Below, piece after piece: positions 33,191 to 45,689 of a stretch of DNA of 64,000 bases. The stretch comes from Platynereis dumerilii (taxonomy: Eukaryota > Annelida > Polychaeta > Phyllodocida > Nereididae): NCBI GenBank assembly GCA_026936325.1, contig JAPTHN010000008.1, positions 19,597,259-19,661,258 of the forward strand, written 5' to 3'. The position numbers and the translations under genes were made by a program. Each line of letters begins with the position of its first letter. Positions within the stretch are counted from its first letter, which is position 1. Under the pieces are notes generated by a model. It was not told where the DNA came from. It searched no databases and was given only the letters and a program-made list of their open reading frames with translations.

Positions 33191-33559
33191 CATGCATGAT
33201 ATATGGATTGTGGAATGCTAATATGCTATGTCTCTCTGTCTTGATCTGGGCCTGTTTGTCTGTTATCCCTCGCCATAAAAATGGGTCGTGTTTGACCTTC
33301 GGAACAAATAATAACCACTGACTAAATAACCATAGATTTGAACATCTAACTGTTTTGGTATTTAGACATTTAGACTGAAAATAATGAGGAATTCACCACT
33401 TACACATGGAGATGGGATAATGCACCTCATTCTACGTATCCAAAAAATAGTGCCAAATCGATCGGATCAAAACATTACTTATAACATTACTTAACATTAC
33501 TTTCTCATGCACCTAAAAATAGCTTTAAAACTAACGATTCTGCTTGGAATTTGTGAATC

Positions 33560-35960
33560 TGCTGTCAGTCTCTGTTGTGCCCTGTCGACGCTTTTTTGAC
33601 CTTTTATAACAGCCTATTTAAAGCAGCATAATGTCTTACAAGCTTCACCAAGTCTGACACTACTTTACAAGATCCGAGTGAACCTTACAAGACCCCAGAT
33701 AAGCCTATCGCTCCAACCTGTCTTGTCGACTTTGTGAAAACACACCACATCTTCAACAGACCAAACTTCTGCAACATTTCCACCAACGTCGGTGTATTGT
33801 GTAAAGTATTCTGAAGTGTAAACTTAATTGGCAAAAACAATCATTAAGCCTAATACAGGGGGGAACAGCATAATCATTTAAGCAGCAACAGTGATTTTGT
33901 ATTGATAGAGACAGAAACATGTTTTTTACTTTTAGAGAAATAATAATAACCAATATCACCCTACTGTTCATTCCATTGTATAAAACATATCTATTTTCAT
34001 TCTCTGGCATTTAGCTTTGCAAATGCTGTTTACATAGTATTCAGTATCATCCTACTGTTCTTTCCATTGTATAAAACATCCTAAATCTACACTCTTGATC
34101 AAAATGCTGGAATAATTTGGATTTTCTAAGTGTCAGGACTTCTGAGTTCTAAAATTGGTGATTGAATTTGTGGAATTGCAAAAATTTTTTACTCAGACAT
34201 TAGATTGATGAATAAATGATATTATAAACCATTTTTTGTGGCTGAGAATTATTTAGAAACTTTCTATGGGTGACCCGGAAAAATTGATAATTTTTAATAA
34301 AAAATCATCAAAAATCGCATCATGGCTCAACAACACAGACACAAAACTTCAACAAATGCAAAAAATGCCAACTTAATCTTGATGTTTACAACCAAAAAAC
34401 ATAACAATATCATGTTGAATGCCACATGCATTGACCTCAGCCTTCAGCCCTTCACTTGACTTGACATGGATTCCGCCAATGTGTTTTTTGCTTCTTTTTG
34501 ACCGACATGGCCATTCTTCAGTGAAAGTCATTTTCACATGAGTCAGATCAGTTGCCTGAACCTCCTTCTTGCATGCAGAATGGTCAAAGATGTCCCTATA
34601 CTATTATTTAAGTTCATATCAGGTGAAGTTGCCAATAACTGAAAATTCTCAATATTCTCAATTTTCAAGGTTTTGTTTCATTTTTGGTGCCCTACAGGCT
34701 TCAGCAGTTTCATAAATCAATACAATGTTTCAACAGAAGAGTTCACTGCATTGAGGTATCGTTCCCTCTTCCAACAAACTCAGATAGGAGACAGCCGGGA
34801 CGTTTCTATTCCACACCACCAGACACAAATTTCCGTCATAATGGATGACGCCCAAAACATGCACTGAACTGCAACCCTGAGCCCTTGTGACTATGAGGCA
34901 GTATTCGGACAGTATCTGGCCACCTTCCAATCACATAAAAATCTCTCCATAAGGTCTGTGGAACATGTACCAGAATATATTGACTGAGATGGAATTTACT
35001 TGAAAAATTCTCAAAATATTCCACCATTTTTGTCAAGAGTGTACACTTGTTGGAAGAGGAAATAGTACCTCAGTGTAGTGAACACTTCAGTTGAAACATT
35101 TCATTCATTTATGGCAATGCTCAAGCTTGTAGGACACCACAATTCCTTCTAAACCTTGAAAATGGAGAAATTTGAGAATTTGCCGTTATCGGTAACTTCA
35201 CCTGATATGACCCTAAATAACATTATAGGGATATCTTTGACCATTCTGCATACAAGATGGAGGTTCAGGCAACTGATCTGGACCAAGTGCAAGTGACTTT
35301 CACTGAAGAAGGACCATATCGGTCAAAGAGAGGCAAAGAACAGGTTGACGGAATCCATGTCAGGTCAAGTGAAGGCTGAGGTCAATGCATGTGGCATTCA
35401 ACATGATATTGTTATGTTTTTTGGTTGCACCCATCAAGATTAAGTTGGGGTTTTTTGCATAAGTTGAAATTGTGTGTCTGTGTTGTTTTGCCCTTATGCG
35501 ATTTTTGATGATTTTTTACTAAAAATGATCACTTTTCCGCGTCACCCAAAAAAATGTTCCAATAATTCTCAGCAACTAAAAATGGTTTATAATATCATTT
35601 AAACATAAATTTAATGTCTGAGGACAAAATCTTTGAAATTCCACATATTCAATCACCAATTTTAGACATTTGAAATCCTGACTCCTTCAAAATTCAAATT
35701 ATTCCAGCATTATGATCAAGAGTGTATTTGAATTCTCTGGCATTTAGCTTCGCAAATGTTTACACAGTATTCCCTCGCTGGTTTGTGTAACAGTTTGTAA
35801 AATGTTAGTCCGCTTGGTAAAAAATTCTTTATCTCAGAAGGTCAAATGAACTGTTGTTTGTGCACACGGAAGGAAACCATCAGCAGTTTGCAGCAAGGTC
35901 AATTTGAATAAAAAAGAAAAAGAAACAACCGTAAAACAGATAAGTCAGAGCGTTTAAGGC
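33560..35960 (+). repeat. Old interspersed repeat (family R), interrupted copy
   Basis: 33588-33780 (TTGACCTTTTATAACAGC, CCCCAGATAAGCCT, CTCCAACCTGTCTTG) matches 60205-60400 and the inverse of about 57890-58050. 35750-35940 (AAGGTCAAATGA, GCAAGGT) matches 45200-45280. The palindromic element at 34090-35724 splits this copy. There is no coding frame. Confidence 0.65.
34090..35724. mobile_element. 1.6-kb near-palindromic TA-flanked element
   Basis: The ends CACTCTTGATCA and its inverse are flanked by TA (34088-34089, 35725-35726). Arms of about 700 bp pair throughout, for example AATGCTGGAATAATTTG, CCACATGCATTGACCTCAGC and TTCCTCTTCCAACAA with their inverses. A loop of roughly 240 bp remains. 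An internal TACACTCTTGACAAAAATGG (inverse, about 35028-35047) repeats the terminal sequence, so the loop may be a second end pair. TA duplication fits Tc1/mariner-type mobilisation. No transposase is present. Confidence 0.85.
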
Positions 35961-36033
35961 ATTCAGAAATTTGTGAAGAGAGAGGACCTAGTTTACATTA
36001 CATGGCACTGGACTCCTGGTCGTTTTAGAGTTA

Positions 36034-38166
36034 GGGGAGAATGGGGACCGATGGGCCATGGGGACCAATGGGCCATCCTCTTAACTCCACATCAAAAACG
36101 TTTTGGAACATCTAATTTGCATTTTTAGTATTGCTTATCACATCTATGAATACCATATTGATGAATGATCGATAAGTTATAGCACAAGCATTTAGTGGGC
36201 AAAATGAAATTTTCAACATCTAAAATTATTTTTTACTGATTCAGAAAAGGTTTAATATCTCAAATGTGTGTAGACTTGAGGCAATATATTTCCTATGACG
36301 TTTTTCCCTATACACTGGTGGTAATTTACACATTGCATTATAGGGATAAGAACCTTTTTTCACCAAAAAAGGGGGCTTTAACTAATCTGAAAGCTTTTGG
36401 GGACCGATGGGCAACCCAACATGGGGACCAATGGGCCACTATTTCTTGAGATTTTCTGTAGGTGGCGTATTGGCATGGGGCTGGATATTAAAATCTTTTA
36501 GACAAATTTACAGTGATGAATTTGCCTTAGTAATGGCTTGAAACACAAAATGGTGGGAATAATTGTAATGAAAATATCCATAGAAATCACAAAAGTTCAA
36601 TCTAGTTAGTATTTTAGAATAATAAGCATAATGACCCAGCTAGACATGATACAATCTTGAGTGCAAATAAAAGTTTTACCAAAATATAGCCCAATGATAC
36701 ATTTTATTGTTTTGATTCCAGATTTCTCCTGCAGGTGGCATACTAGTACAGTGATCGATCGAAAATTTTTCTTTTCCCTAAAAATCTGAACGGTTGACAG
36801 AAATGATTTATTGATGAATAAAAAATTAAAAAACACTAATTTTTAAATATTCATCAACAGATTTGAGGTATTAGGCAAGATTTTGAAGGTCACTGTGCTA
36901 GCCAAAGTTCTGTGTCGACCAAATATCAAATAATTGTTTTTTGCTTAGCGAATAATGAACCAATCATTTTAGAATTCTCCAATACAGTTTCCATGTACTG
37001 CTAAAATATAATCGCAGTAGATTTAATAAACTCAGCAACATTAAAAACGCACACATTTTCAAAGTATCATAACTTTTGAAGCACTACATGTATCTTAATG
37101 TCACTTCGCAAATTTGCTTATTAACTTCTGGACTAAAGATTGTGAACATTTGAACAGGTTCCGTAGATATTTCTAAGAACCAGACATGCTTTTGTGACAT
37201 AATGTAAAATTTGGAATTTGCAAAATTGAAAATGGGCTAGGGGAGAAGAGTCCAGATGTTATCACTTTATTATTGATTTCAAATTGTCAAAACAGGTGTC
37301 CATCAAGATTTCAGGTCTAAATTTGACAAAAAAACAGGATAATTTCTGATGCTTATGATGAAAAATTGTTGAAAAAGATGTGACAAACAAATGTGAAAAA
37401 CGTCAGCTTGACAGAAAAATCATCCAAAAACTCACAAACCCCCATAAAAAAAATGTGAGTGACCACCTTGATTATTTCCACACTCCAAATATTGAACTGT
37501 GGCAGACTTCACATGCAATCAATTTTGGACCAATTTGCATTGGTTGTGATTTTGGTTTTTGGACATGATGCACTAAAAGTGGCCTAATCCAGCCGTTTTG
37601 CTTTCTTTCTTTCTGAAAATTTCTGGATTTCCACAAGAGATATCAACAAACATCAGTGTAAAGTTTCATGAAAATATCTACTTTACAAGTTGGTTTTTAA
37701 GGTGTTCCAAAATGTGTGCTTTTTTAATGTTGCTGGGTTTATTACCACAAAAAAGTAACTCATGACATCGGTGAAAATTTTGCTTTTTTTCAAAGTGTAA
37801 AATCTGGGCATATCTATATTTTTTCGATCTCCTATTATTCTACGCACTCAGATGGATCAACAAAAGCAACTTGGAACCAAATTTCCAATTCTTCATCCAC
37901 CCTTTGGCAAATTATTAACATGGTCCATCGGACCCCATAGGATGGCCCATCGGTCCCAAATGGTTTGGGACCGATGGGCCACCATCTTTCTTGACAGAAA
38001 ATGTGTTTTCTCATCTTTCTCCCTATGTTGATTTATGTGAATCTTTTATCATTTTATAGAGAATTACACCGGCTAAAAAGGTGCACAGTATGAATCCTGT
38101 ATCTGGAGCAGATTTGCCTCCATTGTCAATAATTTGTCAAGAGGCCCATTGGTCCCAACTCTCCCC
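36034..38166. mobile_element. 2.1-kb TA-flanked element, GGGACCGATGGGCCA words
   Basis: GGGGAGAATGGGGACC at the left and the inverse of GGGGAGAGTTGGGACC at the right are bounded by TA (36032-36033, 38167-38168). The word GGGACCGATGGGCCA or a close variant occurs near 36043, 36063, 36401 and 36423. It occurs in both directions near 37925-37982 and inverted near 38145. The long AT-rich middle has no supported gene. Confidence 0.75.
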
Positions 38167-38168
38167 TA

Positions 38169-39580
38169 CTTTCTAGGATAAAAAGGCATCTTGTTTACTT
38201 TTATTCCTCAGTGACAGGACTGTGTTGATATCATTGTCTAGAGCCATAAAGTTAAGCAATGCTTCCTTGCTTGTTCGGGCATTAAGCAGTTGTGCCTGTC
38301 GGCTGACCGGACAATGCTTAGATAAGGAAATAATCAAGTCAGCTTCAGTCAATATGCAGATTGCTTGCATAATATTATCATTAGGGAAACAGTAACTGCC
38401 ACGTGAATGGCCAGGGTCAAACGACTGGTATATGTGGTTAAGTAGTGTAAGTGACTAGGTCTGATCTATCTTACAGTCTGATTCATCTACTTCGTGAACA
38501 GTTTTGAGCCGCTAGGGCCGCCACTGTCTATTTGATGTGACGTCATAGATCAGCAGAGCAGGGCTCAGTATCCATCCCACCTTTCCTTGTGCAATTGCTG
38601 CGTCAATGACGCAGCACGCTGCGGCGGCCTTAATACTGGGCGCAGCACCTTCTAACTGGCACCAACGTTTCAGAAATTTAATTTCCTACATTTTGAGCTA
38701 AGTTTCGGCTCTGTACGACCATTCTTTCTATGTTAAAAGTGCGTCCGAAACACTCGAAGTTGATGTCCGAAGGTTTGTTTACATGTTATGTTTCCTGTCA
38801 TTTCTTCATAAATCGACCTGATAAAAATATTTCAAGTATTCAGCAAGTTTTCTAAAGGCAAATTCTAGATGCTTCCATTTTTTCCCGATTTTTTAAAGCC
38901 TTAAATCACCCGAAAACCATGCCTCAAAGATACTGTTATTTCACCCAAGCAAAGATGGCGTTGGCCCAGACCTGTGTTTCCAGACCTAGTGACGTCATAG
39001 CTACGCACAAGCCAATTCTTTGTTTACGTCACGAAGCAAAATGGCTGGACTTCAGAAATCTTCGTCAAAATGCGTCGAAAATCCGCAAAAAAACATCCCG
39101 AAACTTCGCGAAAATGCAACTGGAAGTTACAAACAGCCAGCAAAAGCATGTAAGTGAAGAAATTTTGTTCATAGGGCTCCTGGTTGCCGAGATATCAGCA
39201 AAAACGAGTGTTCGCGAGTGATGTGACGTTGCCTGTAGTTTCTGGTTCAAGGCTTTGATTGTAAGGAGGCTATTCACACTGAACACATTGGCCTTACCAA
39301 ATACCAAGAGGTTAACTTGTAACCACCACTGCATCTTATAATGACTTCGTTAATGATTTACAGCAGAAGAAAGAGGCATAAACTTAGAAGTGGCTTTAAT
39401 ACAACTGGACCAGGCCCTTTTTTTTTTTTACTTGCCGTTGAAATGAAACATTCTTGATATATGTGTCTTTAAAACACTTCTGTCTGCCAATCATGTGCCG
39501 CTATTTCAAGGCGAATGCCCATATTGTTTGTTGTCCACTTATCGTCTGATGTTTGAGTGCTTGTCTCATGGTGTAAGCCA
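38169..39580. other. Unassigned stretch with two perfect CRE-like sites
   Basis: TGACGTCA occurs at 38538-38545 and 38990-38997, each followed by TAG. Between them is a GC-richer patch (GACGCAGCACGCTGCGGCGG near 38610). A 100-codon frame at 38919-39221 has no known domain. It could be a regulatory patch or a decayed element. Confidence 0.35.
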
Positions 39581-39611
39581 GTTATTCACCATGGGATAGC
39601 GAACATGTATT

Positions 39612-40485
39612 CAGGGCCGTATCAGCACATTTGTGGGCCCGGGGCAAACTGTTTCTAATGGGCCCCCAGCGGCGGACTAGCCCCACAGTGGGCCCCTGAA
39701 CAAAATCATTGGGCCCCTGTTATTGCAATAGCGTCGTCTCCAATCTAGCATTCTGAATTAATTTGCACCTCGATATACCTGCATCCAAAAACCACAGTAA
39801 TTGGAGGATTTTTACATCAGCATGATATCATATGAAATCATGAATAGTAGAATATAAAATTAGACAAAAACGTCTGCACAAAAATCAGGAAAGGGGCCCT
39901 TGAACTCCTGCTTTATACAGTTAATTGAGGGGCAGATATTGGCAGATTCAGGAAGGGTGTAGGGAGCTCTGGGGCCCATGCCCATTTAGGTCCGCCAAAC
40001 GAAAAGTGACATTTTGAAGCAAAATAAAAGTGGTATGAGGATTGAGGAGGGGCCAACAAATTTCAAAACACATCTGGGCCGCTCCCAGTCTACCGTACCT
40101 GGATATTAAACTGGGCAAGGAGGCCCCTTACTTCATTTTTTATTAGATTGTCAAGGTCTAATTGATGATATTTTTTTATAAGGCCTGAAATTAAATTTTG
40201 ACTTCTAAGTCTTTTGCATAAGTTTTCATATTTTTATTTTAAGGTTGCTCATGGGCCCCCTCAGGCGGTGGGCCCCAGGGCATCGCCCTCCTGTCCATAG
40301 GGCCAGTCCGCCCCTGGGCCTCCCTTGCACCTCAAAAGCTCTCTAAATTCTGAAAATATGTTCTCGCGTCAGTCATCGGACGCACTTCCTTTACTGTCGC
40401 AACTCTTTTCAGCTTCATCATGGGCCCCCCTGAGGTCATGGGCCCGGGCAACTGCCCCGTTTGCCCTATGGTTAATACGGCCCTG
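39612..40485. mobile_element. hAT-type element with 8-bp TSD inside the MITE
   Basis: The ends CAGGGCCGTATCA and TTAATACGGCCCTG are flanked by perfect CATGTATT copies (39604-39611, 40486-40493). GGGGCAAACTG / inverse GTTTGCCC continues the ends. It contains a further element and no transposase. It is 874 bp long. Confidence 0.9.
39667..40316. mobile_element. GGCGGACT-ended element nested in the hAT element
   Basis: CAGCGGCGGACTAGCCC at the left and GGGCCAGTCCGCCCCTG at the right form inverted ends. Inner GGGCCC-rich words repeat. A truncated relative is at 62430-62760. A clean target duplication is not visible because the flanks are GGCCC-rich. Confidence 0.7.
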
Positions 40486-40558
40486 CATGTATTTATTACA
40501 CCTCGGACTAAAGCCCTCAGGTGATAAATCACATATTCTCTCTCCAGTGGTGAATAAC

Positions 40559-41770
40559 CTACATATTGTGGCTCTTTTGCCAATGCTTGATCACTATGGG
40601 ATATCGAAACCTGGGGGTTACAAATAGCGCCAGATCTCAACTGCATGCTATTTTTGCCTTGGCGTACTTTTTGGCAATTACCTCAAAGGTTCTTGGCAAA
40701 ATAGAACTACATTTGTCACACACTGGCTGGTGATTCTTTGATACCCATGAAACTATAAATCCAACAATATGGTCATACATGTACAGGCTCATTTTATTGA
40801 CAACCTTCTCCTTGTTCTAGGGCTGTCAGGGCATCACATAACAGAAGTATGTACGACTACAAAATAATTTTATAATTATAGGAGACTAATATGACTTCTT
40901 TGAGAAGCCTATAAGCGAGCGTGACATCTTTCCATAACCTGTATCGCCAGACAACATGCCGCTTAGGGTGTCTCCTCTAATTTGTTTTATTGCTCTCTGA
41001 TACACTGAAGGGCCAGCACTTTCCTTAATGGCTATTCACATCACTTTAAAATATTTTTTCCTTATGCTGTCCTGGTTTAATGTTGGTTCAACATGTCCTG
41101 AACTCCTTATGCCATAAAAGTGGTGATTGTGGGATTCTGTGACTTTGCTTTGACGATAATGGTTATGTTCTTTGATGGTTTTTGGTTGTCTGTTTTTATC
41201 ATGAGACCATTTTGAGGGGATTTTAATATGTCCTGACAGCTGCTCTGGTTTGACAGGTCTGCAGTAAAATGCTGCCAAACAGGATAGAAAGTGAGGTGTT
41301 TGATTTTGCTGGGTTTGGGCTTTATGTCCTGTATTTATGCGCTTGGTAAGGGAACAAGTAACACTGGAGGAGTAAACAGCAATGACTGAGGCGAAAGATG
41401 ATTGAAGCTGCGGTTCAGCATGATTGACAAAATTTGTCCAGATGAAAGGGCCGAAGCGAACGGGACATGTATGTGTACATTCAGTACTTACAATGTCACT
41501 ACAGTGTATATGTTCATTCCTATCCTTACTTTGAATTAGATATAGCACAAAGGCAACTGTAAGCAAGCAGTATGTACAAAAGACATGTTGAAAAAGCATG
41601 GTAAATAATATTTATTATGATGTTAGAAAAATTTAAAGGGCACTCCAAAATCTGTTCCCTAACAACTGCAAGATGAAATACAGCACATGGCCTGGAAGAG
41701 TGAAAATCCTCAAAAGAATAGACAGTCCACTTTAGCAATTCTTAAAGCCATGCAGGAGAAAGCACTATAA
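40559..41770. other. Unassigned stretch; empty site for a LINE insertion
   Basis: No gene is supported. A 187-codon - strand frame at 41036-41599 has no domain and no plausible composition. Positions about 41732-41760 (AGCAATTCTTAAAGCC, GGAGAAAGCA) match both flanks of the LINE at 49089-50016 and represent the uninterrupted site. Confidence 0.4.
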
Positions 41771-41775
41771 TACTT

Positions 41776-41818
41776 TCCCCTTAAAAGTCTGGTGTCTAAC
41801 CAGTTGAGCTAAATGGCC
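41776..41818 (-). other. tRNA-Lys-like 5' half (SINE head remnant)
   Basis: On the - strand, TTTAGCTCAACTGGTTAGAC (A box and D arm) is followed by CAGACTTTTAAG, which resembles the anticodon arm of tRNA-Lys(TTT). The T arm is not present downstream. It is probably a SINE head fragment or a tRNA pseudogene. Confidence 0.5.
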
Positions 41819-43567
41819 GGTGTGAAAGGAATAATTGTCCTCCAGTAACCAGTGTCCTGGGACACTTTAAACTGAGGAATGAGTGTCCAGTGGACATACA
41901 TTCCTTGGTTTATAATGTCCTCTCTGGCTTCAAATGTCCTGGACATTTTTTTGCATGGACCAGTAATGATTGTCCAGGACATTTGAACCCGGATTCAAAT
42001 ATCCAGGACATTTTTACCTGGTGTCAGATGTCCAGGTGGACATTATAAACTAGTATTCGTTGCCCAGGTCATTTGATCCTAGATCTAGCTGTCCCGGTCA
42101 TCTGATCCTGGATGTATTCGTCCAGGACATTTTATCCTGGTTCCATTTGTCCAGGACAGATCATCCTAGGTCCATTTGTCCCAGACATCTTATCCTAGGT
42201 CTATTTGTCTGGGACATATTATACTAGTATAAATGGTCCAGGACCATTTATACTAGTTCTATTTGTCCTGGACATTTCTACCTAGGACATTCAAAACTGT
42301 CCACCCTGTATTTATGACTGCAGCTATTAATAGAACTGATGTACTGTAATCAAAAGACCAAGCTAGGGATCACCAACTTGGGCAGTCTTCCCCAATAGCA
42401 TAGTGGTCTAGTGATCAGACTTAAACTCAGAACATTGCAGGTTCAAGTCCTGGCTCCGACAGTTTTTATGTAATTGATATGTAAATGATTATGGTCATGC
42501 TACAATGAATATTTGGGTTGCTAATCTTGGATTTCAGTCCGAGTCTCAGTTCCAGTCATTATTGACTTGGCATACGATGGTTCTTCTCCATGTCAGACAA
42601 TATCTGTCTACAAAGACATACCCTGAAGGGTTGTCACTGAATGTGAAAATAAACATAAGGAGAGCATGCCTTAATAATTACAAGGTATGAATATGTTGTA
42701 TTTATTTGTGAGATATTCATAATGTTGAAATGTGGCGATGAATGTAAAAATACTTATCACTTCGAATAACTAGCTGGATATGGATGGCTCCACCCTATGG
42801 TAGGGACATCAACTTTTCGATAATCATACAATGACTTTTTTTTGGAGGGCCTTGCTGGTGATTAATGACTGGCAAGCGAGGGACATTAATCCCTAAAGTG
42901 GACAATGATAACTAAGGAACAAATGTCCACTGGCCATTGTCAAGGCCTACCAGTTATCGGAAAAAAGGTTCTGTAAATGACTTATTTTACTAGGATAGTT
43001 TGCTCAGGACTTGTAAAACTGGAAAGTAATGTCCGGGACATGCAAAACCAGGAAATATTGGTCCTATGAAGGACCTGTGTTACCAGGATATAGCGTCCTG
43101 GACATCCATAGCTAGGATATTGTGGCCAGGACCAGCAAAACTAGGAATATTTGTCCAGCAAAGGACATTTTTGTTATATCCAGAACCAGGATAAAGTGTC
43201 CAGGACTACAAACACCAGGAATATTTGTCCTTCATATCGGACAATTATTACTGGTATATAATGTCCAGGACTGCTTAACCTAGGATATAATGTCCAGGAC
43301 TTCCATACCTAGGATATATTATCCTGGACATTTTGGTGGGACATTTGAAACCAGGACATAGAAATTATTTTCTTTTTTCCATGGGACATTAATCCCTAAG
43401 ACGGACAACCATAACTAAGGAACCAATGTCCACTGGACAAAATTTCCCAGGAAAAACTGTCCAGGGACACTCATTTCCAGGAAATTGTGTCCAGAGGACA
43501 GTCTTTCCTGGGAAAATGTGTCCAAAGGACACTCTGTACTGGGACACTCTCAACTACCACACCGGCC
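41815..43567. mobile_element. Foldback element with GTCCAGGAC-word arms
   Basis: GGCCGGTGTG and CACACCGGCC bound the element. The left arm (41835-42300) carries over a dozen copies of TTTGTCCAGGACATTT-like units at about 30-bp spacing, with CCTGG/CCTAG spacers. The right arm (42880-43550) carries the inverse form, for example AACCAGGATA and ATGTCCAGGAC. The word itself is palindromic. The middle holds a tRNA-like segment. No transposase was found. Confidence 0.75.
42384..42460 (+). other. tRNA-like sequence within the foldback loop
   Basis: The A box is TAGCATAGTGG (42396-42406) and the B box is GGTTCAAGTCC (42440-42450), spaced as in a tRNA, with TTTTT soon after. The anticodon stem does not pair, so this is a SINE head or pseudo-tRNA and not a functional tRNA. 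Confidence 0.55.
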
Positions 43568-43599
43568 CCCAAGCCAAGTGCTTAGGAGCAACCTATTAT

Positions 43600-45500
43600 A
43601 CCCAACCCACTATACTTTAGCACCATACCTGTACAGGAGTCAGCACGACCATCGCAAGAAGGCAATCAGCCTCTTTCCAAAACTCTGCACCTCACATCTT
43701 GTTCCAGCATGACAAATGAGTGGAGGTGATGGCTCAAACACTTTTTGTTCTAATTGCAAATTCTCAAGTTTCCATTTGGAGCTGTCCTTTCTACACACCA
43801 TCTGGCCGGCAATGCTCTGGCTGTTTTATGTGACAGGGCTCTTTTCATGTTCGATCGTAAATTGTTGGTGTGTGCCATAAGAGCATATTTTAAAGGCGGC
43901 TTGTTTGGAAAGTAAATTATCTTGTCATTCCACGTGATATTTTGTGTTTTGATGTGAATCAAAGAAGTATATATATTGACCCTGTATAGATATAGCTACA
44001 ATCCCACATTCTTAATTTAGGGACAAATTGATGGAGGACAACGAAACAATGAAACAATGGTGTCTTGACATCGGAGAATTGTGTAAACCATTATACTAGA
44101 TTGCACTTCTGTACATCTTGGAGAAAGCCTTCTTCCTTCTATTAGGTTTGCTGACAACACCTTTGTCTCTCCAGTAACATTTGACAGATCTATTCTTTCA
44201 TATTAATCATTTTACTTTCCCTGTGTCTCTCAACTTCTCAAGTCACCTTACCTCTTCCATTATCAGATGCATTATGAGATGCAGGTTTCATTAATCTCTG
44301 TCAGAGTTGCCTGAATACCTTTAGGCAATGCCGTGACAGTATTCTGGTATTTTCGCAACACTCAAATAAAATTTTTAGCTGACTAAGGCTTTAGCATATC
44401 CCTGGGAAAACTATATTGGAACTTTGCAAGGAAACCTTGACTCAGGGACACCTTTTCAAGAATGGTTTGTAACCACATTTAGAAGGAATGACTACCATTA
44501 TTCTCGCTTGTCCCATGTTTCTTATGATGCAAGCCTTTCCAGCAGGTCAAAAAGCAAGCCTATCCATGTAAAAGGAAAATTGATTTCTCATTGAAGGCTA
44601 CCATAAATCCTTTCACTAAATGTTCCCTTTATTCTCCCTAATAGAATTTTCACAAGAATGGCTCACAAGTATACTGAATAAGAATGCCTTTTTCCAGAGA
44701 AAAGAAAGCTGAAACACGTGGTGACATTATATGAGTGAGAAGCACTGGGCATGTCCAGCAAGTTATTTAGCTTAACACAGGCCAGGCACAGCATAACCCC
44801 ATAACCCTTGCGCAATCAGCAGCTGCATTTGGAGTATAACAGGGATGCCCTTTGCCCCTATGTTTATTCATGTCTCCATCATGCTGATATCATAGTTATT
44901 GCAGAGCACCAAGCGCACGGCGGGTGACTATGGATGAGCTGGACATGCACCCTAAGGTTGTAGGATCAGACAAAATGTAATGAAAGTGACAGTAACTGTG
45001 ATTTGAGTACTCCCAGTGTTTATTTTTTCTTTTTACAGTGTACTTAAGACTTAAACATTTTCCAACATGCCTTTTTTTCCTCTGGCTTTTAGCATTGCAA
45101 ATATAGTACATGCAGCCTTACGGCCCACATTGGTTGGTGTAACGACAGTTTAAAAACTTTAAATGTCGGTCTGAGTGGCTGAAAAAGATTCTTCCCTCAA
45201 AAGGTCAAATGAGCAGTTGTCGTTACTCACGGAATAAAACGATTAGCTGTTTGTGGCAAGGTGAATTTGAAAAAGAAAGAAAAATGAACTTCTGGAAAAA
45301 AGAGAATGTAATGTAGTCAGTACATTTAAGGCATTCAGAACTAAATAATAAGACATTTAAATGGGGAAACCACTGTGCTGTCTTGTGTAAATGATTTTGA
45401 TATTGCACTGCACTCATACCATGCTGTATTTGTATGATACATAAATTGAAGCCTCCAAAAATGGTAAGAAAGAAAAAGGTCTAGGTAACAGATAAATTGA
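43600..45500 (+). repeat. Family R repeat, longest uninterrupted copy
   Basis: Blocks match 50030-50320 (CACCTCACATCTTGTTC, TTTTATGTGACAGGGCT), 51590-52215 (CCTTTCCAG, GTAAAAGGAAAATTGATTTC, ACAAGAATGGCTCACAAGTAT), 45935-46145 and 60600-60800 (GTATAACAGGGATGCCCTTT). No frame is conserved between copies, so it is a non-coding repeat of unknown class. Confidence 0.65.
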
Positions 45501-45689
45501 TGCTTTTACATTCGGTGTCATGAAGTGTTTTTGAGCAAATATAGTTTAGTTCTTATTACAACATTTTGAACTTAAATAGAAGGTGTTTAAGGATATTTTC
45601 TAAATGTTGTGCTCTCGATCTATAATGAAACATTTGTGTCATGCAACATGTCATGGCACGAGTGGGGAAGTGCCAGTTACCTTACAAAT

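Larger units (their letters stand above)
39581..40558. mobile_element. GTTATTCACC MITE split by another transposon
   Basis: GTTATTCACC at 39581 and GGTGAATAAC ending at 40558 are the ends of the same element that is whole at 22300-22395. Without the 39612-40485 insertion and one copy of its 8-bp duplication, about 96 bases remain, which is the expected length. Confidence 0.85.

Noticed and set aside
41036-41599. 187-codon - strand open frame
   Set aside because: It has no domain, no hydrophobic leader and repeat-like flanks. Its composition (His, Gln and Asn scattered) fits AT-rich chance.
42384-42460. Functional tRNA gene
   Set aside because: The anticodon and acceptor stems do not pair. 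It lies in the loop of a transposon-like element.
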